From Leuconostoc pseudomesenteroides KCTC 3652 (GTDB taxonomy: Bacteria > Bacillota > Bacilli > Lactobacillales > Lactobacillaceae): a DNA stretch of 64,000 bases. Every line of letters begins with the position of its first letter. Position 1 is the stretch's first letter. Positions 42,217 through 51,664 of the stretch are shown here, in pieces. A program made the translations under genes and the position numbers. The DNA lies in assembly GCF_014634745.1 (NCBI RefSeq), contig NZ_BMBP01000010.1:1-64000 (forward strand). Direction: 5' to 3'. The notes below the pieces were generated by a model. The model did not search any database and was not told where the DNA came from. It saw nothing but the letters and a program-made list of their open reading frames with translations.

Positions 42217-43428
42217 ATGGAGAAAAATAAAGTATTGGTGCTGGCGGGCACTTTAGCGGTTTCAGGGGCAATGTTATTGCACAGTGATGTTGTGAACGCT
42301 GCAAGCACAACTGGTTCAGCGACTGTTGCGACTACAGCAGCTTCCAACTTGCAGAATGGCAGTTATACGGCAACTGCTAAATTGTACAAAACGGGCACAA
42401 CCAATGATTCGATGATGTCGTCAATGGTGTTGCCAACCGCAAATGTTGTGATTAAAAATGGACAAGCCATCATTACGTTGCAATTTAAGGACTTAAGTAC
42501 TAGTGATATGGTAAAAAGTTGGATCATTGATGGTGTTTCTGCGGTTAAAAAGGACAACAATTTTAATGTGGTCTTACCTGTTTCAGATTTAAATAAAACA
42601 CTCGATTCAACCATACACGTGGAAACAATGATTGGCCCAGTGCCATTTACTGAAACCCAACCGGTTGACATTAATGTGACTGATTTGAAGTTTGTGGCAC
42701 GTGACCCAGAAGAAGTTGCTGCCGAAGAAAAAGCTAAGGCTGAGGCGGATGCCAAAGCAAAAGCTGACGCGGTCAAGGCAGCAGCGGCGGAAAAAGCTAA
42801 ACAGGCAGCTTCTGCTAAGGCTTTAGCAGAAGCTGCTGCCAAAGCAAAAGCAGAACAAGAAGTGGATTCTAAAAAGCGTGATCAATCTGTCACCAAGCAG
42901 TATGCAGTTAAACTCTATAAAACTGGCACAACTAATGATTCAATGATGACATCAATGGTATCACCAACTGCCACAGTTGTCACTAAAGATGGTCAAGCAA
43001 CGGTCACGTTGCAATTCAAGGATATGGCAACAATTGATATGGTAAAAAGTTGGGTTATCGATGGTGTTGCTGCCACTAAGAGTGGACAAAGTTTTGTTGT
43101 AGTCTTACCAGCATCGGATTTGGGTAAGACACTACACACTGTGATTAGTGTTGCCACAACAATTGGGGGGGTGCCATTTAGTGAAACGCAGCCGGTTGAT
43201 CTTGTGCTACAAGCTGAAAACAATGAGTCGGTTACGAAGACTGATGAAAGTAAAGGTGATGTTCCAGCACAAACGCTAGGTCACGACGTGCCCTTGACAG
43301 CACAATTATCAAGTACATCAAAATTGCCTAACACAGCTACTAACGTGACGACAACTGCACCACTTTTGGCAGCGTTAGTTTCAGGTGTCTTGGCTCTGGG
43401 TATTTGGTTTAAGAAGGTTTTGCGTTAA
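42217..43428 (+). CDS. Surface protein with two NEAT domains and a sorting signal
   Basis: A 403-residue exported protein. A signal peptide (residues 1-29) precedes NEAT 1 (about 48-155) and NEAT 2 (about 227-333), which are close repeats (LYKTGTTNDSMM in both). Between them is an Ala/Lys/Glu-rich helical linker (about 165-222). The C-terminus has LPNTA (370-374), a hydrophobic span and a basic tail, a sortase signal with Ala in place of the usual Gly. NEAT domains bind haem through YxxxY in strand 8; that motif is not evident in either domain here, so haem binding is doubtful. GGAGG supports ATG 42217. The next NEAT gene overlaps the stop by one base. Confidence 0.87.
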   Translation: MEKNKVLVLAGTLAVSGAMLLHSDVVNAASTTGSATVATTAASNLQNGSYTATAKLYKTGTTNDSMMSSMVLPTANVVIKNGQAIITLQFKDLSTSDMVKSWIIDGVSAVKKDNNFNVVLPVSDLNKTLDSTIHVETMIGPVPFTETQPVDINVTDLKFVARDPEEVAAEEKAKAEADAKAKADAVKAAAAEKAKQAASAKALAEAAAKAKAEQEVDSKKRDQSVTKQYAVKLYKTGTTNDSMMTSMVSPTATVVTKDGQATVTLQFKDMATIDMVKSWVIDGVAATKSGQSFVVVLPASDLGKTLHTVISVATTIGGVPFSETQPVDLVLQAENNESVTKTDESKGDVPAQTLGHDVPLTAQLSSTSKLPNTATNVTTTAPLLAALVSGVLALGIWFKKVLR

Positions 43429-44168
43429 TGCGACGATTTCAATGGTTTATGTTAACTTGCGTTAGTTTGCTATTAGGATTCATGATTGTTACCCAAACAG
43501 TATCTGCAGACACTTATTCAGTGCCTTTCAGGGTCGTCAAGGATGGCACAACAGAAACATCGGTGGCTGATCAATACTTTCAAAAGCCTGCAACGGTAGC
43601 GATTGATGGGGATCATTATGTGGTCATTATGACGATCAAAACGACACATGATTTGGGCCTTTTCCCTGTATCTGTGACTGATTTTAATGGTCAAACGCCG
43701 GCAATTTCAAGGACAACGCAAGGCAATACCGATTATTATCAGTACCAGTTCACAGCGACCAATTTGGATACGCGCTTGGGTGGTCACATGACCGTCAACA
43801 TTCAAGCAATTCGCTACAACCATTATTATGGTTATGGTGTGGTTTTTGATACGAACAGTCTTCCTAAAATTGGCGAGAATAAAGAGCCTGCGTCGTCGTC
43901 ATCAGCGAGTTCAACTAATGCGACATCTGAATCAACGGGCAGCTCATCAACATCATCGTCACAATCTGCTTCGAGTACCTCCTCGCAAGCGTCTTCATCA
44001 TCAAAAAAACTACCAGTCAAAGTAGTGCCTCATGTGTCTGTTAGTAAGAAAACTACTAAAAAAGCATCACCAACAAAAACGAAAAAAATTATTTTGTGGC
44101 CATGGCTGTTGGTGATTGTTGTAGGTATTGCAACCGTCATTTTCTTTGAGAGACGATCTCGCAAATAA
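43428..44168 (+). CDS. Membrane-anchored NEAT-domain protein
   Basis: A 246-residue exported protein with a signal peptide (1-27), one NEAT domain (about 28-142), a Ser-rich spacer (about 155-192), a Lys-rich stretch and a C-terminal membrane helix (about 222-240) with basic tail, but no LPxTG. The NEAT domain keeps Y130 and Y134 in YNHYYGY, which fits the haem-ligating YxxxY motif. So this protein is the better candidate for haem binding in the pair. Start and previous stop share a base (TAATG), so translation is coupled. Confidence 0.82.
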   Translation: MRRFQWFMLTCVSLLLGFMIVTQTVSADTYSVPFRVVKDGTTETSVADQYFQKPATVAIDGDHYVVIMTIKTTHDLGLFPVSVTDFNGQTPAISRTTQGNTDYYQYQFTATNLDTRLGGHMTVNIQAIRYNHYYGYGVVFDTNSLPKIGENKEPASSSSASSTNATSESTGSSSTSSSQSASSTSSQASSSSKKLPVKVVPHVSVSKKTTKKASPTKTKKIILWPWLLVIVVGIATVIFFERRSRK

Positions 44169-44193
44169 TTTGTAGCGCCACTATTAATGTGAC

Positions 44194-44222
44194 TTGACGA
44201 TAGCATTATTTTAAGGTAATAT
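44194..44222 (+). promoter_or_regulatory. valS promoter
   Basis: TTGACG (44194-44199), a 17-base spacer and TAATAT (44217-44222). Transcription would start near 44229, giving a 250-base leader. Confidence 0.7.
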
Positions 44223-44228
44223 TAAAAA

Positions 44229-44413
44229 TATCTTAGAGGAATAAGCAAGCGCGTGTTTAGAGAGTTGATGTATGGTGTAAATCAACCACGTTAATGCCCA
44301 AGGTTGCTAAGGATTAACTCATCACATTAAAATAAATTAAGTGGTCGTTTCGTAACGACAATTTAGGTGGTACCACGCGTCAGCGTCCTATATTAGGATG
44401 TTGACGTTTTTTT
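44229..44413 (+). promoter_or_regulatory. T-box leader of valS
   Basis: The conserved T-box sequence is TTAGGTGGTACCACGCG (44363-44379). It is followed by a terminator: CGTCAGCGTCCTA (44378-44390) pairs with TAGGATGTTGACG (44394-44406), then seven T's. The T-box overlaps the terminator's left arm, as in a working switch. The Stem I region (AGCAA/TTGCT, GTTGAT/ATCAAC, with the AGAGAG motif) lies at about 44249-44320. Uncharged tRNA-Val should promote read-through. A GTT at 44290-44292 is a possible specifier codon. Confidence 0.9.
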
Positions 44414-44479
44414 GTGGTAACGCTTTAAAATGAGTTGACAAAGTAGCTAATTTACTGAATATATAAAGGAGAAATAACA

Positions 44480-47164
44480 ATGCGCGATATTGATATGTCA
44501 ACAAAATATAATCCCACTGCTGTTGAAGCTGGTCGGTATGATAACTGGCAAAGCAAAAAGCTTTTTGCACCAGAATCGAATCAAGAAATTCAGGGGAATG
44601 AGCCAGAACCTTATTCAATCGTCATTCCACCACCCAATGTCACAGGTAAATTGCATTTAGGGCATGCTTGGGATACGACGTTGCAAGATATGATTATTCG
44701 TCAAAAGCGCATGCAAGGATTTGATACTTTATGGTTGCCTGGCATGGATCATGCCGGCATTGCAACACAAGCGAAGGTTGAGCAGCGTTTGCGCGGTGAA
44801 GGTATTTCACGCTATGATTTGGGTCGTGAGAAGTTCGTAACACAAGTTTGGGATTGGAAAAATGAATACGCCGCCACTATCAAACAGCAATGGGGTAAAA
44901 TGGGGCTTTCATTGGACTTTGATCGTGAACGTTTCACATTAGATGAAGGTTTGAACAAAGCAGTTAACAAAGTCTTTATTGATTTGTACAACAAGGGATT
45001 GATCTATCGTGGTGAATACATCATTAACTGGGATCCACAAGCGCGTACTGCGTTGTCTGATATTGAAGTAATTTATCAAGATGATGAGGGTGCTTTCTAT
45101 CATGTTAAGTATCCATTCACCGATGGTACGACTTTTAATGGTAAGAATTACATTGAAATTGCAACGACTCGTCCAGAAACAATGTTTGGTGATGTTGCTG
45201 TTGCCGTACATCCGAGTGATGAACGTTACAAAGATTTAATTGGGAAAACAGTCATGGTACCACTCGTTGGTCGTGAAATTCCAATTATCGCTGATGAATA
45301 TGTTGAAAAAGATTTTGGGACTGGTATGGTAAAAATCACACCAGCTCATGATCCTAATGACTTCCAAGTCGGTAATCGCCATGATTTGGAACGCATTAAC
45401 ACAATGACTGAAGATGGTCATTTGAATGAGCATGCTGGCAAATATAACGGCATGGAACGATTTGAAGCGCGCAAAGCAATCGTGGCAGACCTTGAAGCGG
45501 GTGATTACATGCTCAAAGTTGACCCAATTGTTCACTCAGTTGGTCATTCAGAGCGGACCGGCGTGCCAGTAGAATCACGCTTGTCTACGCAGTGGTTTGT
45601 CAAAATGGCACCATTGGCAAAGCAAATTTTGGACATGCAGCAAAATGAAGACGAGAAAGTTGAATTTGTGCCAGCACGTTTTGAAGACACATTCACGCAT
45701 TGGATGGAAAATATTCGTGATTGGGTTATTTCACGTCAATTGTGGTGGGGACATCAAATTCCTGCGTGGTATAAGAACAAAGGCACGGCTGACGAAGAAA
45801 TTTATGTTGGGACAGAGGCGCCTGAAGGGGATGGTTGGGAACGTGATCCTGATGTGCTTGATACTTGGTTTTCAAGTGCACTTTGGCCATTTTCAACAAT
45901 GGGTTGGCCGGAAAAAATGGATGGTGATTTTGCCCGCTATTACCCAACCAATACCTTAGTAACTGGTTATGATATTATCTTCTTCTGGGTTGCACGAATG
46001 ATGTTCCAGGGTAAGGAATTCACTGGTCAGCGACCATTTAAAAATGTCTTAATTCACGGTCTTATTCGTGATGGTGAAGGTCGCAAAATGTCAAAGTCAT
46101 TGGGCAATGGTGTGGACCCAATGGACGTTATTGAAAAGTACGGTGCTGACGCATTGCGTTGGTTCTTAGCAACAGGTTCAACTCCGGGACAAGATGTGCG
46201 TTTCACTTACGATAAGATGGATGCAGCTTGGAACTTTATCAATAAGATTTGGAATGCTTCGCGGTACGTTATCATGAATCTGGCAGAAGATACGCCATCA
46301 CAATTGCCTGATTTGGATAAATTAACACTAGCCGATCAATGGATTTTGGCACGCTTGAACACAACAGTTGCTGATGTGACACGTAATTTTGATAAATTTG
46401 AATTTGGCGAAGCTGGTCGTTCACTATATAACTTCATTTGGAATGATTTTGCCGACTGGTACATCGAAATGACCAAAGAAACATTGAATGGCGATGGTGA
46501 CAAAGCGCCTGTTCAACAAACATTAGCTTATGTTTTGGATCAGACGTTACGTTTGTTGCAGCCAATTATGCCATTCGTAACAGAAGCGATTTGGCAAGAA
46601 ATGCCAGATCAGGCGGGAAAGAATGCTGATTTTGCTATCACACGATATCCTGTTGTACATGACAAATTGACTAACGACGCAGCAGAAACAGCGTTTAAGT
46701 CGTTGCAAGATTTGATTGTTGCGGTGCGTAATATTCGTTCAGAAGCCAACGCACCAATGTCAACAGCAATCGACTTGTTGATTAAGACAAACGATGACAA
46801 TTTGATCCGCATATTTAATGATAATGCGGATTATATTAACCGTTTTGCACATCCTAAGTCATTGACGATTGCCGCTGATGTACAAGCACCGGATTTGGCA
46901 ATGTCACAAGTGATTACCGGCGCAGAAATATATGTGCCACTTGCTGAATTGATTGATATTGATGATGAGATAGCACGTCTTGAAGGAGAAACTAAGAAAT
47001 TCTCTGGTGAAGTGAAACGTGCTCAAGGCAAATTATCTAACGAAAAATTCGTTAATGCTGCCCCAGAAGCGGTTGTTGCTGCTGAAAGAGAAAAATTGGC
47101 TGATTGGCAAGCTAAGCTTGCCGCCACGCAAGAACGTTTGACGTCTTTGCGCTCAGCGAAATAA
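44480..47164 (+). CDS. valS: Valyl-tRNA synthetase
   Basis: An 894-residue class I synthetase charging tRNA-Val and editing mischarged Thr. [19 protein letters not shown] has the HIGH motif as [21 protein letters not shown] belongs to the editing domain, and [14 protein letters not shown] is the KMSKS loop. The C-terminal coiled coil (residues about 820-890) is typical of ValRS. AAAGGAG precedes ATG 44480. It is controlled by the upstream T-box and closed by a strong terminator. Confidence 0.97.
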   Translation: MRDIDMSTKYNPTAVEAGRYDNWQSKKLFAPESNQEIQGNEPEPYSIVIPPPNVTGKLHLGHAWDTTLQDMIIRQKRMQGFDTLWLPGMDHAGIATQAKVEQRLRGEGISRYDLGREKFVTQVWDWKNEYAATIKQQWGKMGLSLDFDRERFTLDEGLNKAVNKVFIDLYNKGLIYRGEYIINWDPQARTALSDIEVIYQDDEGAFYHVKYPFTDGTTFNGKNYIEIATTRPETMFGDVAVAVHPSDERYKDLIGKTVMVPLVGREIPIIADEYVEKDFGTGMVKITPAHDPNDFQVGNRHDLERINTMTEDGHLNEHAGKYNGMERFEARKAIVADLEAGDYMLKVDPIVHSVGHSERTGVPVESRLSTQWFVKMAPLAKQILDMQQNEDEKVEFVPARFEDTFTHWMENIRDWVISRQLWWGHQIPAWYKNKGTADEEIYVGTEAPEGDGWERDPDVLDTWFSSALWPFSTMGWPEKMDGDFARYYPTNTLVTGYDIIFFWVARMMFQGKEFTGQRPFKNVLIHGLIRDGEGRKMSKSLGNGVDPMDVIEKYGADALRWFLATGSTPGQDVRFTYDKMDAAWNFINKIWNASRYVIMNLAEDTPSQLPDLDKLTLADQWILARLNTTVADVTRNFDKFEFGEAGRSLYNFIWNDFADWYIEMTKETLNGDGDKAPVQQTLAYVLDQTLRLLQPIMPFVTEAIWQEMPDQAGKNADFAITRYPVVHDKLTNDAAETAFKSLQDLIVAVRNIRSEANAPMSTAIDLLIKTNDDNLIRIFNDNADYINRFAHPKSLTIAADVQAPDLAMSQVITGAEIYVPLAELIDIDDEIARLEGETKKFSGEVKRAQGKLSNEKFVNAAPEAVVAAEREKLADWQAKLAATQERLTSLRSAK

Positions 47165-47167
47165 TAA

Positions 47168-47206
47168 AAAAAATCCATGATTATACGAGATAATCATGGA
47201 TTTTTT
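47168..47206. terminator. Bidirectional terminator after valS
   Basis: A 17-bp perfect stem, AAAAAATCCATGATTAT with its complement, surrounds ACGAG and has A- and T-runs at both ends; it also ends the converging permease gene. Confidence 0.92.
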
Positions 47207-48345
47207 TATTTTGCGATGGTATTTCGAGTCTGCGATAAGAACACTTTAGCAATTAATAAGAACATACCAATCATCATCACCCATAACAAATTAAATGTAG
47301 GTGTGTGCCAAATACCATCATGATAGTAAATAATGCCGCGCATACCATCAATTAAGAATCGCATTGGCAGCCAAGGATAAATGATGTCGCGGTAAAAGTG
47401 AGATAGCATTTCTGGGGCTAATTGTAGAATTGGTAGGGCAAAGAACATCAATAAAACGAAAAGTGGTAAACCAATAAAGCCCGTCCAACTCAATATTCCT
47501 AGAATTATCATAATAAATGAAAATTCAGCAATCGTCGCAAACAGCGCAATGGTCCAAAAATTTTGGAAGTGATAGTTGAGTAGCCATGTTGTATACAACG
47601 GCGTCATAATACCAATAAAAATCGCTAAACTAGCAGCAGTCATGAGTTGCATGGTAGCAAGACGGTATTTATTTTTACCACGAAGTTGACCATCTTTAGC
47701 AGCGTAGAAAAGCATTAGGCTGATAATAACACTGCTGAGCCAAAGGGGTTGAAAATAAATCGCTGTTGCATTAACTTTATTTTCAGTTGGATGAACAATT
47801 TGGTTAGTGACATTTAGTGGTTGGGCAATTGTTTTGGCAACCACAATCGGAATCGGTTGTTGGTGCGAGGCAAACTGTGTGATGATGTTTTTTGAAATCG
47901 TGCCACTGATAGTTGTTGTCATGTGACTGAACAAGTTCGTAACCGCAGTACTAACAGTTGGATTTTTGGCTTGATTGATGACTGTTGTGACACTTGGTTT
48001 AGTGGGTGTTGCTGTTGCTAGTGTCGCCATGTTTTCTCCAAAATGACGTTTAATAATGATAGCGCCGTAGAATTTTTGTTTGGACATATCTTGTTTGAGT
48101 GCTGCGGTTGACTTGACGGTTGTCCATTTAAGGGTAGTGGGATTTTTATCACCAACACTAGTCACCTTTTTGAGTTGATCAACTATTTTTTTGCTGATAG
48201 GATTGGTTGGATCTCCATTAACAATGGCTAGTGGTAAATTTTTGACCGTTGTATGGACTGTTGGTATTTGTGACAAAACCATGATGAACGATAAAGCGAT
48301 GCCACCAATAGCTGCTAATAGCCAGAATTTATACTTTTTAAACAT
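47206..48345 (-). CDS. YhgE/Pip-like (DUF3533-type) membrane protein, ABC-2 permease fold
   Basis: A 379-residue membrane protein with one N-terminal helix, a large external domain (residues about 32-200) and five or six C-terminal helices. LPLAIVNGDPTNPISKKIVDQLKK and QKFYGAIIIKRHFGENMA in the external part, with FQPLWLSSVIISLMLFYAA after it, fit the YhgE/Pip and DUF3533 proteins of Firmicutes, which resemble ABC-2 permeases. No ATPase is adjacent. It is divergent from a TetR regulator, a pattern common for exporters induced by their substrates. AGGAGG supports the start. Confidence 0.78.
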   Translation of the reverse strand: MFKKYKFWLLAAIGGIALSFIMVLSQIPTVHTTVKNLPLAIVNGDPTNPISKKIVDQLKKVTSVGDKNPTTLKWTTVKSTAALKQDMSKQKFYGAIIIKRHFGENMATLATATPTKPSVTTVINQAKNPTVSTAVTNLFSHMTTTISGTISKNIITQFASHQQPIPIVVAKTIAQPLNVTNQIVHPTENKVNATAIYFQPLWLSSVIISLMLFYAAKDGQLRGKNKYRLATMQLMTAASLAIFIGIMTPLYTTWLLNYHFQNFWTIALFATIAEFSFIMIILGILSWTGFIGLPLFVLLMFFALPILQLAPEMLSHFYRDIIYPWLPMRFLIDGMRGIIYYHDGIWHTPTFNLLWVMMIGMFLLIAKVFLSQTRNTIAK

Positions 48346-48361
48346 GTAAAACCTCCTAAAA

Positions 48362-48456
48362 TTGAACGTTGTGTTCTTTTTTGATATACTTAGCGTAATC
48401 TTGAATTAGGTGATTATCAATCGTCAAAAATAGGCGATATGTCGCAAATGCAACAT
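48362..48456 (+). promoter_or_regulatory. TetR gene promoter and near-perfect palindromic operator candidate
   Basis: TTGAAC (48362-48367), 17 bases, TATACT (48385-48390). Downstream, ATGTCGCA-AA-TGCAACAT (48439-48456) is an inverted repeat with a single mismatch, a fitting TetR operator between the two divergent genes. Confidence 0.6.
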
Positions 48457-48477
48457 AACATGAGAAAGTGTTTTAAA

Positions 48478-49071
48478 ATGGCTTATCAACATAAAACGAC
48501 GCAAACCAAAACAATGCTATTAAATAGCTTGCTTGATTTAATGGTTAATAAAGAACTAGAAGATATTACAGTTCGTGATATTACTGAATATGCAGGTGTT
48601 AATCGTGGCACTTTTTACCGCCATTTTAAAGATAAAATGGACTTAGTTGAACAAAAAGAACGACAAATTTTTCAAGATTTGAAACAGGTAGAATTAGACA
48701 TCAAAGTCTTTGATGATACGGCTAATATTGTGATATCTTCTGAAAATGTCTGTAAACTAACGACTTATTTATATACACAACGACGTTTTTTGGCAAACTT
48801 ATTGGGATCAAATGGTGATATGACATTTGAACACCAATTATTGAAGTGGCTATATAGCACCATTATTGACAATTTGGCCAGTGCTGGGCTTGATGTGACA
48901 CAAAAACATTTGAAAATTGTGGTCCATTATCAAGTGTCAGCTATGCTTGGCGTGATACGCTACTGGTTCATCGAAGACCAAGGGGTGACGTCACCTGAAA
49001 CAATTGCCCAAATTATTTACAAGCTAAATCATGACGGGGTTTGGCGAAACTTTGAAAATCGTCCATTATGA
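48478..49071 (+). CDS. TetR-family transcriptional regulator
   Basis: A 197-residue regulator. LEDITVRDITEYAGVNRGTFYRHFKDKMDLV is the TetR helix-turn-helix; the C-terminal part resembles the TetR_C group with a Tyr-rich ligand domain (QRRFLANLLGSNGDMTFEHQLLKWL). It is divergent from the YhgE-like gene and probably represses it. Start is uncertain: ATG 48439 would place codons across the palindrome, so ATG 48478 (MAYQHKTTQTK) is preferred, although its ribosome binding site is poor. Confidence 0.85.
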   Translation: MAYQHKTTQTKTMLLNSLLDLMVNKELEDITVRDITEYAGVNRGTFYRHFKDKMDLVEQKERQIFQDLKQVELDIKVFDDTANIVISSENVCKLTTYLYTQRRFLANLLGSNGDMTFEHQLLKWLYSTIIDNLASAGLDVTQKHLKIVVHYQVSAMLGVIRYWFIEDQGVTSPETIAQIIYKLNHDGVWRNFENRPL

Positions 49072-49081
49072 GGTGGTATAT

Positions 49082-49222
49082 ATGGTAACAAACTTATATA
49101 GAATCAACGCTTACCATCCAGATAATTGGCTAATTAATGATGTTGAGAATATTAACGATGCTCTGGCATTAAAACGAACAATTTGCGTAATTCTCAAAAT
49201 CCGCTACAATAATATGAGATGA
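49082..49222 (+). CDS. Possible 46-aa protein
   Basis: A frame starts ATG 49082 after GAGGTGG and reads MVTNLYRINAYHPDNWLIND, ending at 49222. It overlaps the probable promoter of the following fabH (TTGCGT and TACAAT near 49182-49210). No family is recognised. The ribosome binding site is the only support. Confidence 0.3.
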   Translation: MVTNLYRINAYHPDNWLINDVENINDALALKRTICVILKIRYNNMR

Positions 49223-49239
49223 ATTGAAGGTGAAAAGAC

Positions 49240-50211
49240 ATGTCTGGAAGTAAAATACTCGCCAGTGCACATTATGTGCCAAGTGATATTGTGACAAATG
49301 ATGATTTAGCCAAAATCATGGATACCAATGATGAGTGGATTCAAGCACATACGGGTATTAAAACACGTCACATGTCATTGCAAGGTGAAAATACAAGTGA
49401 TTTAGCGACTCAAGCTGCACGGCTTGCTTTAGCGCAAACTAATCTAACAGTCGAAGAAATCGACCTGATTATTGTGACAACGTTCACGCCTGATGGGCTG
49501 GCACCATCAACTGCGGCTTTGGTACAACGCAATTTGAAAGCAACGAATGCGTGGGCTTATGATATTTCAACTGCTTGTTCTGGATTCGTTTTTGGTGTGA
49601 GCACGGCTGATAAATTTTTGCGCTCAGGCGTCTACAAAAATGCCTTAGTTATTTCTGCTGAAGTCAACTCAAAGATGATGGATTTCAAGGATCGGACGAG
49701 TACAGTATTTTTTGGTGATGGTGCAGGGGCAGTTGTAATGACTGCGACCCAAGGAAATGGTGTCTTATCAAAGGAAGAAATGCACACTATTGGTAATGAA
49801 AATGTTGTACATTCCGGTAGAATCGCACCACTGACCTCACTTTCTGTGGAAAACTATCCAAAAACGGATGCTTTTGCACAAGAAGGCCGTGAAGTATTTA
49901 ATGAAGTGACAACACTAATTCCGCAACACATTAAAGATTTTCTAGGTGACAAACAACTACTGCCTCAAGATATCGATTATTACATTCCACATCAAGCTAA
50001 TCTACGCCTAATTGAATACATTGCAGAAGCTTTGAATGAACCAATGGCTAAATTTTCAACCAACGTCATCCGGAATGGTAATACCTCCTCAGCTGGCATT
50101 GCGATTGGGTTTGATGAATTAAATCAAACAGTTGATTTAACTGGTAAGCGTGTCCTGCTAACAGGTTTTGGCGCAGGATTTACATATGGCAGCTTATTAC
50201 TCGAATTTTAA
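49240..50211 (+). CDS. fabH: Beta-ketoacyl-ACP synthase III (second copy)
   Basis: A 323-residue KAS III outside the fab operon. It has Cys113 in ISTACSGFVFG, His in YIPHQANLRL and Asn in NGNTSSAGIAI, so all catalytic residues are present. It resembles the operon copy at 19137 but differs throughout. It may use a different primer acyl-CoA or work under other conditions. Its own promoter and the absence of a FabT-type box suggest independent control. AAGGTG lies upstream of the ATG. Confidence 0.92.
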   Translation: MSGSKILASAHYVPSDIVTNDDLAKIMDTNDEWIQAHTGIKTRHMSLQGENTSDLATQAARLALAQTNLTVEEIDLIIVTTFTPDGLAPSTAALVQRNLKATNAWAYDISTACSGFVFGVSTADKFLRSGVYKNALVISAEVNSKMMDFKDRTSTVFFGDGAGAVVMTATQGNGVLSKEEMHTIGNENVVHSGRIAPLTSLSVENYPKTDAFAQEGREVFNEVTTLIPQHIKDFLGDKQLLPQDIDYYIPHQANLRLIEYIAEALNEPMAKFSTNVIRNGNTSSAGIAIGFDELNQTVDLTGKRVLLTGFGAGFTYGSLLLEF

Positions 50212-50247
50212 AGAAAATATTAAGAAATTTAAGAAGTTTAAATTTTA

Positions 50248-50295
50248 AAAAAGACGATTTAAATCATTATAAAAATGATTTAGTCGTCTTTTTTG
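50248..50295 (+). terminator. Rho-independent terminator after the second fabH
   Basis: AAAAAAGACGA... pairs with ...GTCGTCTTTTTT via a long stem that includes AAATCATT/AATGATTT, ending in a T-run. Confidence 0.88.
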
Positions 50296-50364
50296 ACAAA
50301 AATTGTTGAAAAATCAAAAAAAATTTCCCTTTAAAACCTTATAAAATCAGCCTAAAACGGGCGC

Positions 50365-50381
50365 TGTCATAATACTGTAAC
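50365..50381 (+). promoter_or_regulatory. WalR-like site upstream of the LysM-CAP gene
   Basis: TGTCAT-AATAC-TGTAAC matches the WalR consensus TGTWAH-N5-TGTWAH except for one base. WalRK controls cell wall hydrolase genes in Firmicutes. The rest of 50296-50517 has a TATACT -10-like box at 50433 and no gene. Confidence 0.45.
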
Positions 50382-50517
50382 ATTGTTATCTGATTGAGAA
50401 AACGATACAATGTTTGCGTTACACCGAGTAGGTATACTGGATATTGTTCTTAAGAAATACTTAATAACACATCAAAAATTTAATGTTTGAATTGAATCTA
50501 TCCAGGAGTTAATACAT

Positions 50518-51663
50518 ATGAGCAATAATATCAAGAAGACCTTGTTAGCAACAGCAGCTGGAGCAGCCGCTGTTGTCGGTGGTCATGCGGCCGCATCTGC
50601 TAATACAGTAGAAGTCAAGTCTGGTGACACGTTGTCAGCTATTGCTGCTGCAAACAACACAACAGTTGCTGAACTAGCTAAGAACAACAACATCAGTAAT
50701 GAAAACCTCATCTTAACAGGTACTTCACTAGAAGTTAGCACATCAACGCAATCAGTTTCTGGTTTGTCTTCTGATGGTAGTTCATATACTGTTCAAAGTG
50801 GTGACACGCTATCAAAAATCGCCGAAAAGACAGGCGTGAGTGTTTCAACTTTGACTTCGTTAAATGGTGTTTCAAACCAAAACTTGATCTTAACTGGTCA
50901 AGAGCTGTCACTTAAAACAGCGACATCGGCTGCTTCATCTGCAGCAACAGTTGCAACAGTTGCCGCATCTTCTGCAGCGTCAACTGCTTCATCGGCAGCA
51001 GTTGATACAAGCAATTTGAAGTATATTGCCGCTGCTGATACTAACAACGATGGCTTCATGAGCTTGAGTGAGTATAATACTTATGTTGCTAACGGTGGCT
51101 CAACCACTTCATCTGCAGCTACGACAACGACGTCAGCTGCAACAAGTTCATCTGCATCTTCAGAAGCAATTACTTATATTGCCGCTGCTGATACTAATAA
51201 AGATGGCTACATGACAATGGCTGAATACAATGCGTACAAAGCTAACGGTGGCTCAACGGCAACAACTACGACACAGACAACTACTGCACAAACTACTCAG
51301 ACAAGTACATCAACATCAACAAGTACAGGCTCAGCGACTGCAGACGCAACAATCAACGCATGGAACGCTATGCGCGCCAAGATGGGATTGAACCCAATTC
51401 GTATTTCATCTGCATTGACAGCCCAAGCACAAGGCCGTGCACAAGCGATTGCAACGTCATCAAACTGGTTTGGTACACATGTTTCTTCAGGCACGCCTGA
51501 AGTGGTTGCTAATGGTTTTGGTGCTGGCGCTTCAGTTATTAACGCATGGTACTATGAAACAGGGATGGTTAATGGTGGTCACACAGCTTTCATTATCAAT
51601 CCTAGTTTCACTGAAGCGGGTGTTGGATACTATAATGGATGGATTGTTATCAACGCACATTAA
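50518..51663 (+). CDS. Secreted LysM / EF-hand / CAP-domain protein
   Basis: A 381-residue secreted protein. After a signal peptide (1-29) come LysM 1 (about 30-74) and LysM 2 (about 90-132), which bind peptidoglycan. Two EF-hand-type calcium loops follow within a Ser/Thr/Ala-rich stretch: DTNNDGFMSLSE (174-185) and DTNKDGYMTMAE (225-236), each with the D-x-N-x-D-G-x-x-x-x-x-E ligand pattern. A CAP/SCP-like domain fills about 275-381 (NAWNAMRAKMGLNPIR, SSNWFGTH, GGHTAFIINPSFTEAGVGYY). CAGGAG supports the ATG. A related protein without EF-hands is at 52222. Confidence 0.9.
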   Translation: MSNNIKKTLLATAAGAAAVVGGHAAASANTVEVKSGDTLSAIAAANNTTVAELAKNNNISNENLILTGTSLEVSTSTQSVSGLSSDGSSYTVQSGDTLSKIAEKTGVSVSTLTSLNGVSNQNLILTGQELSLKTATSAASSAATVATVAASSAASTASSAAVDTSNLKYIAAADTNNDGFMSLSEYNTYVANGGSTTSSAATTTTSAATSSSASSEAITYIAAADTNKDGYMTMAEYNAYKANGGSTATTTTQTTTAQTTQTSTSTSTSTGSATADATINAWNAMRAKMGLNPIRISSALTAQAQGRAQAIATSSNWFGTHVSSGTPEVVANGFGAGASVINAWYYETGMVNGGHTAFIINPSFTEAGVGYYNGWIVINAH

Positions 51664-51664
51664 T

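Noticed and set aside
42700-42860. Long opposite-strand Ala/Ser-rich frame over the NEAT linker
   Set aside because: It is the mirror of Ala/Lys/Glu repeats in the linker and lacks a start signal.
43832-44025. Acidic or basic frames in the Ser-rich part of the second NEAT gene
   Set aside because: Low-complexity codons (TCA/TCT repeats) keep several frames open; only the main frame has a protein fold.
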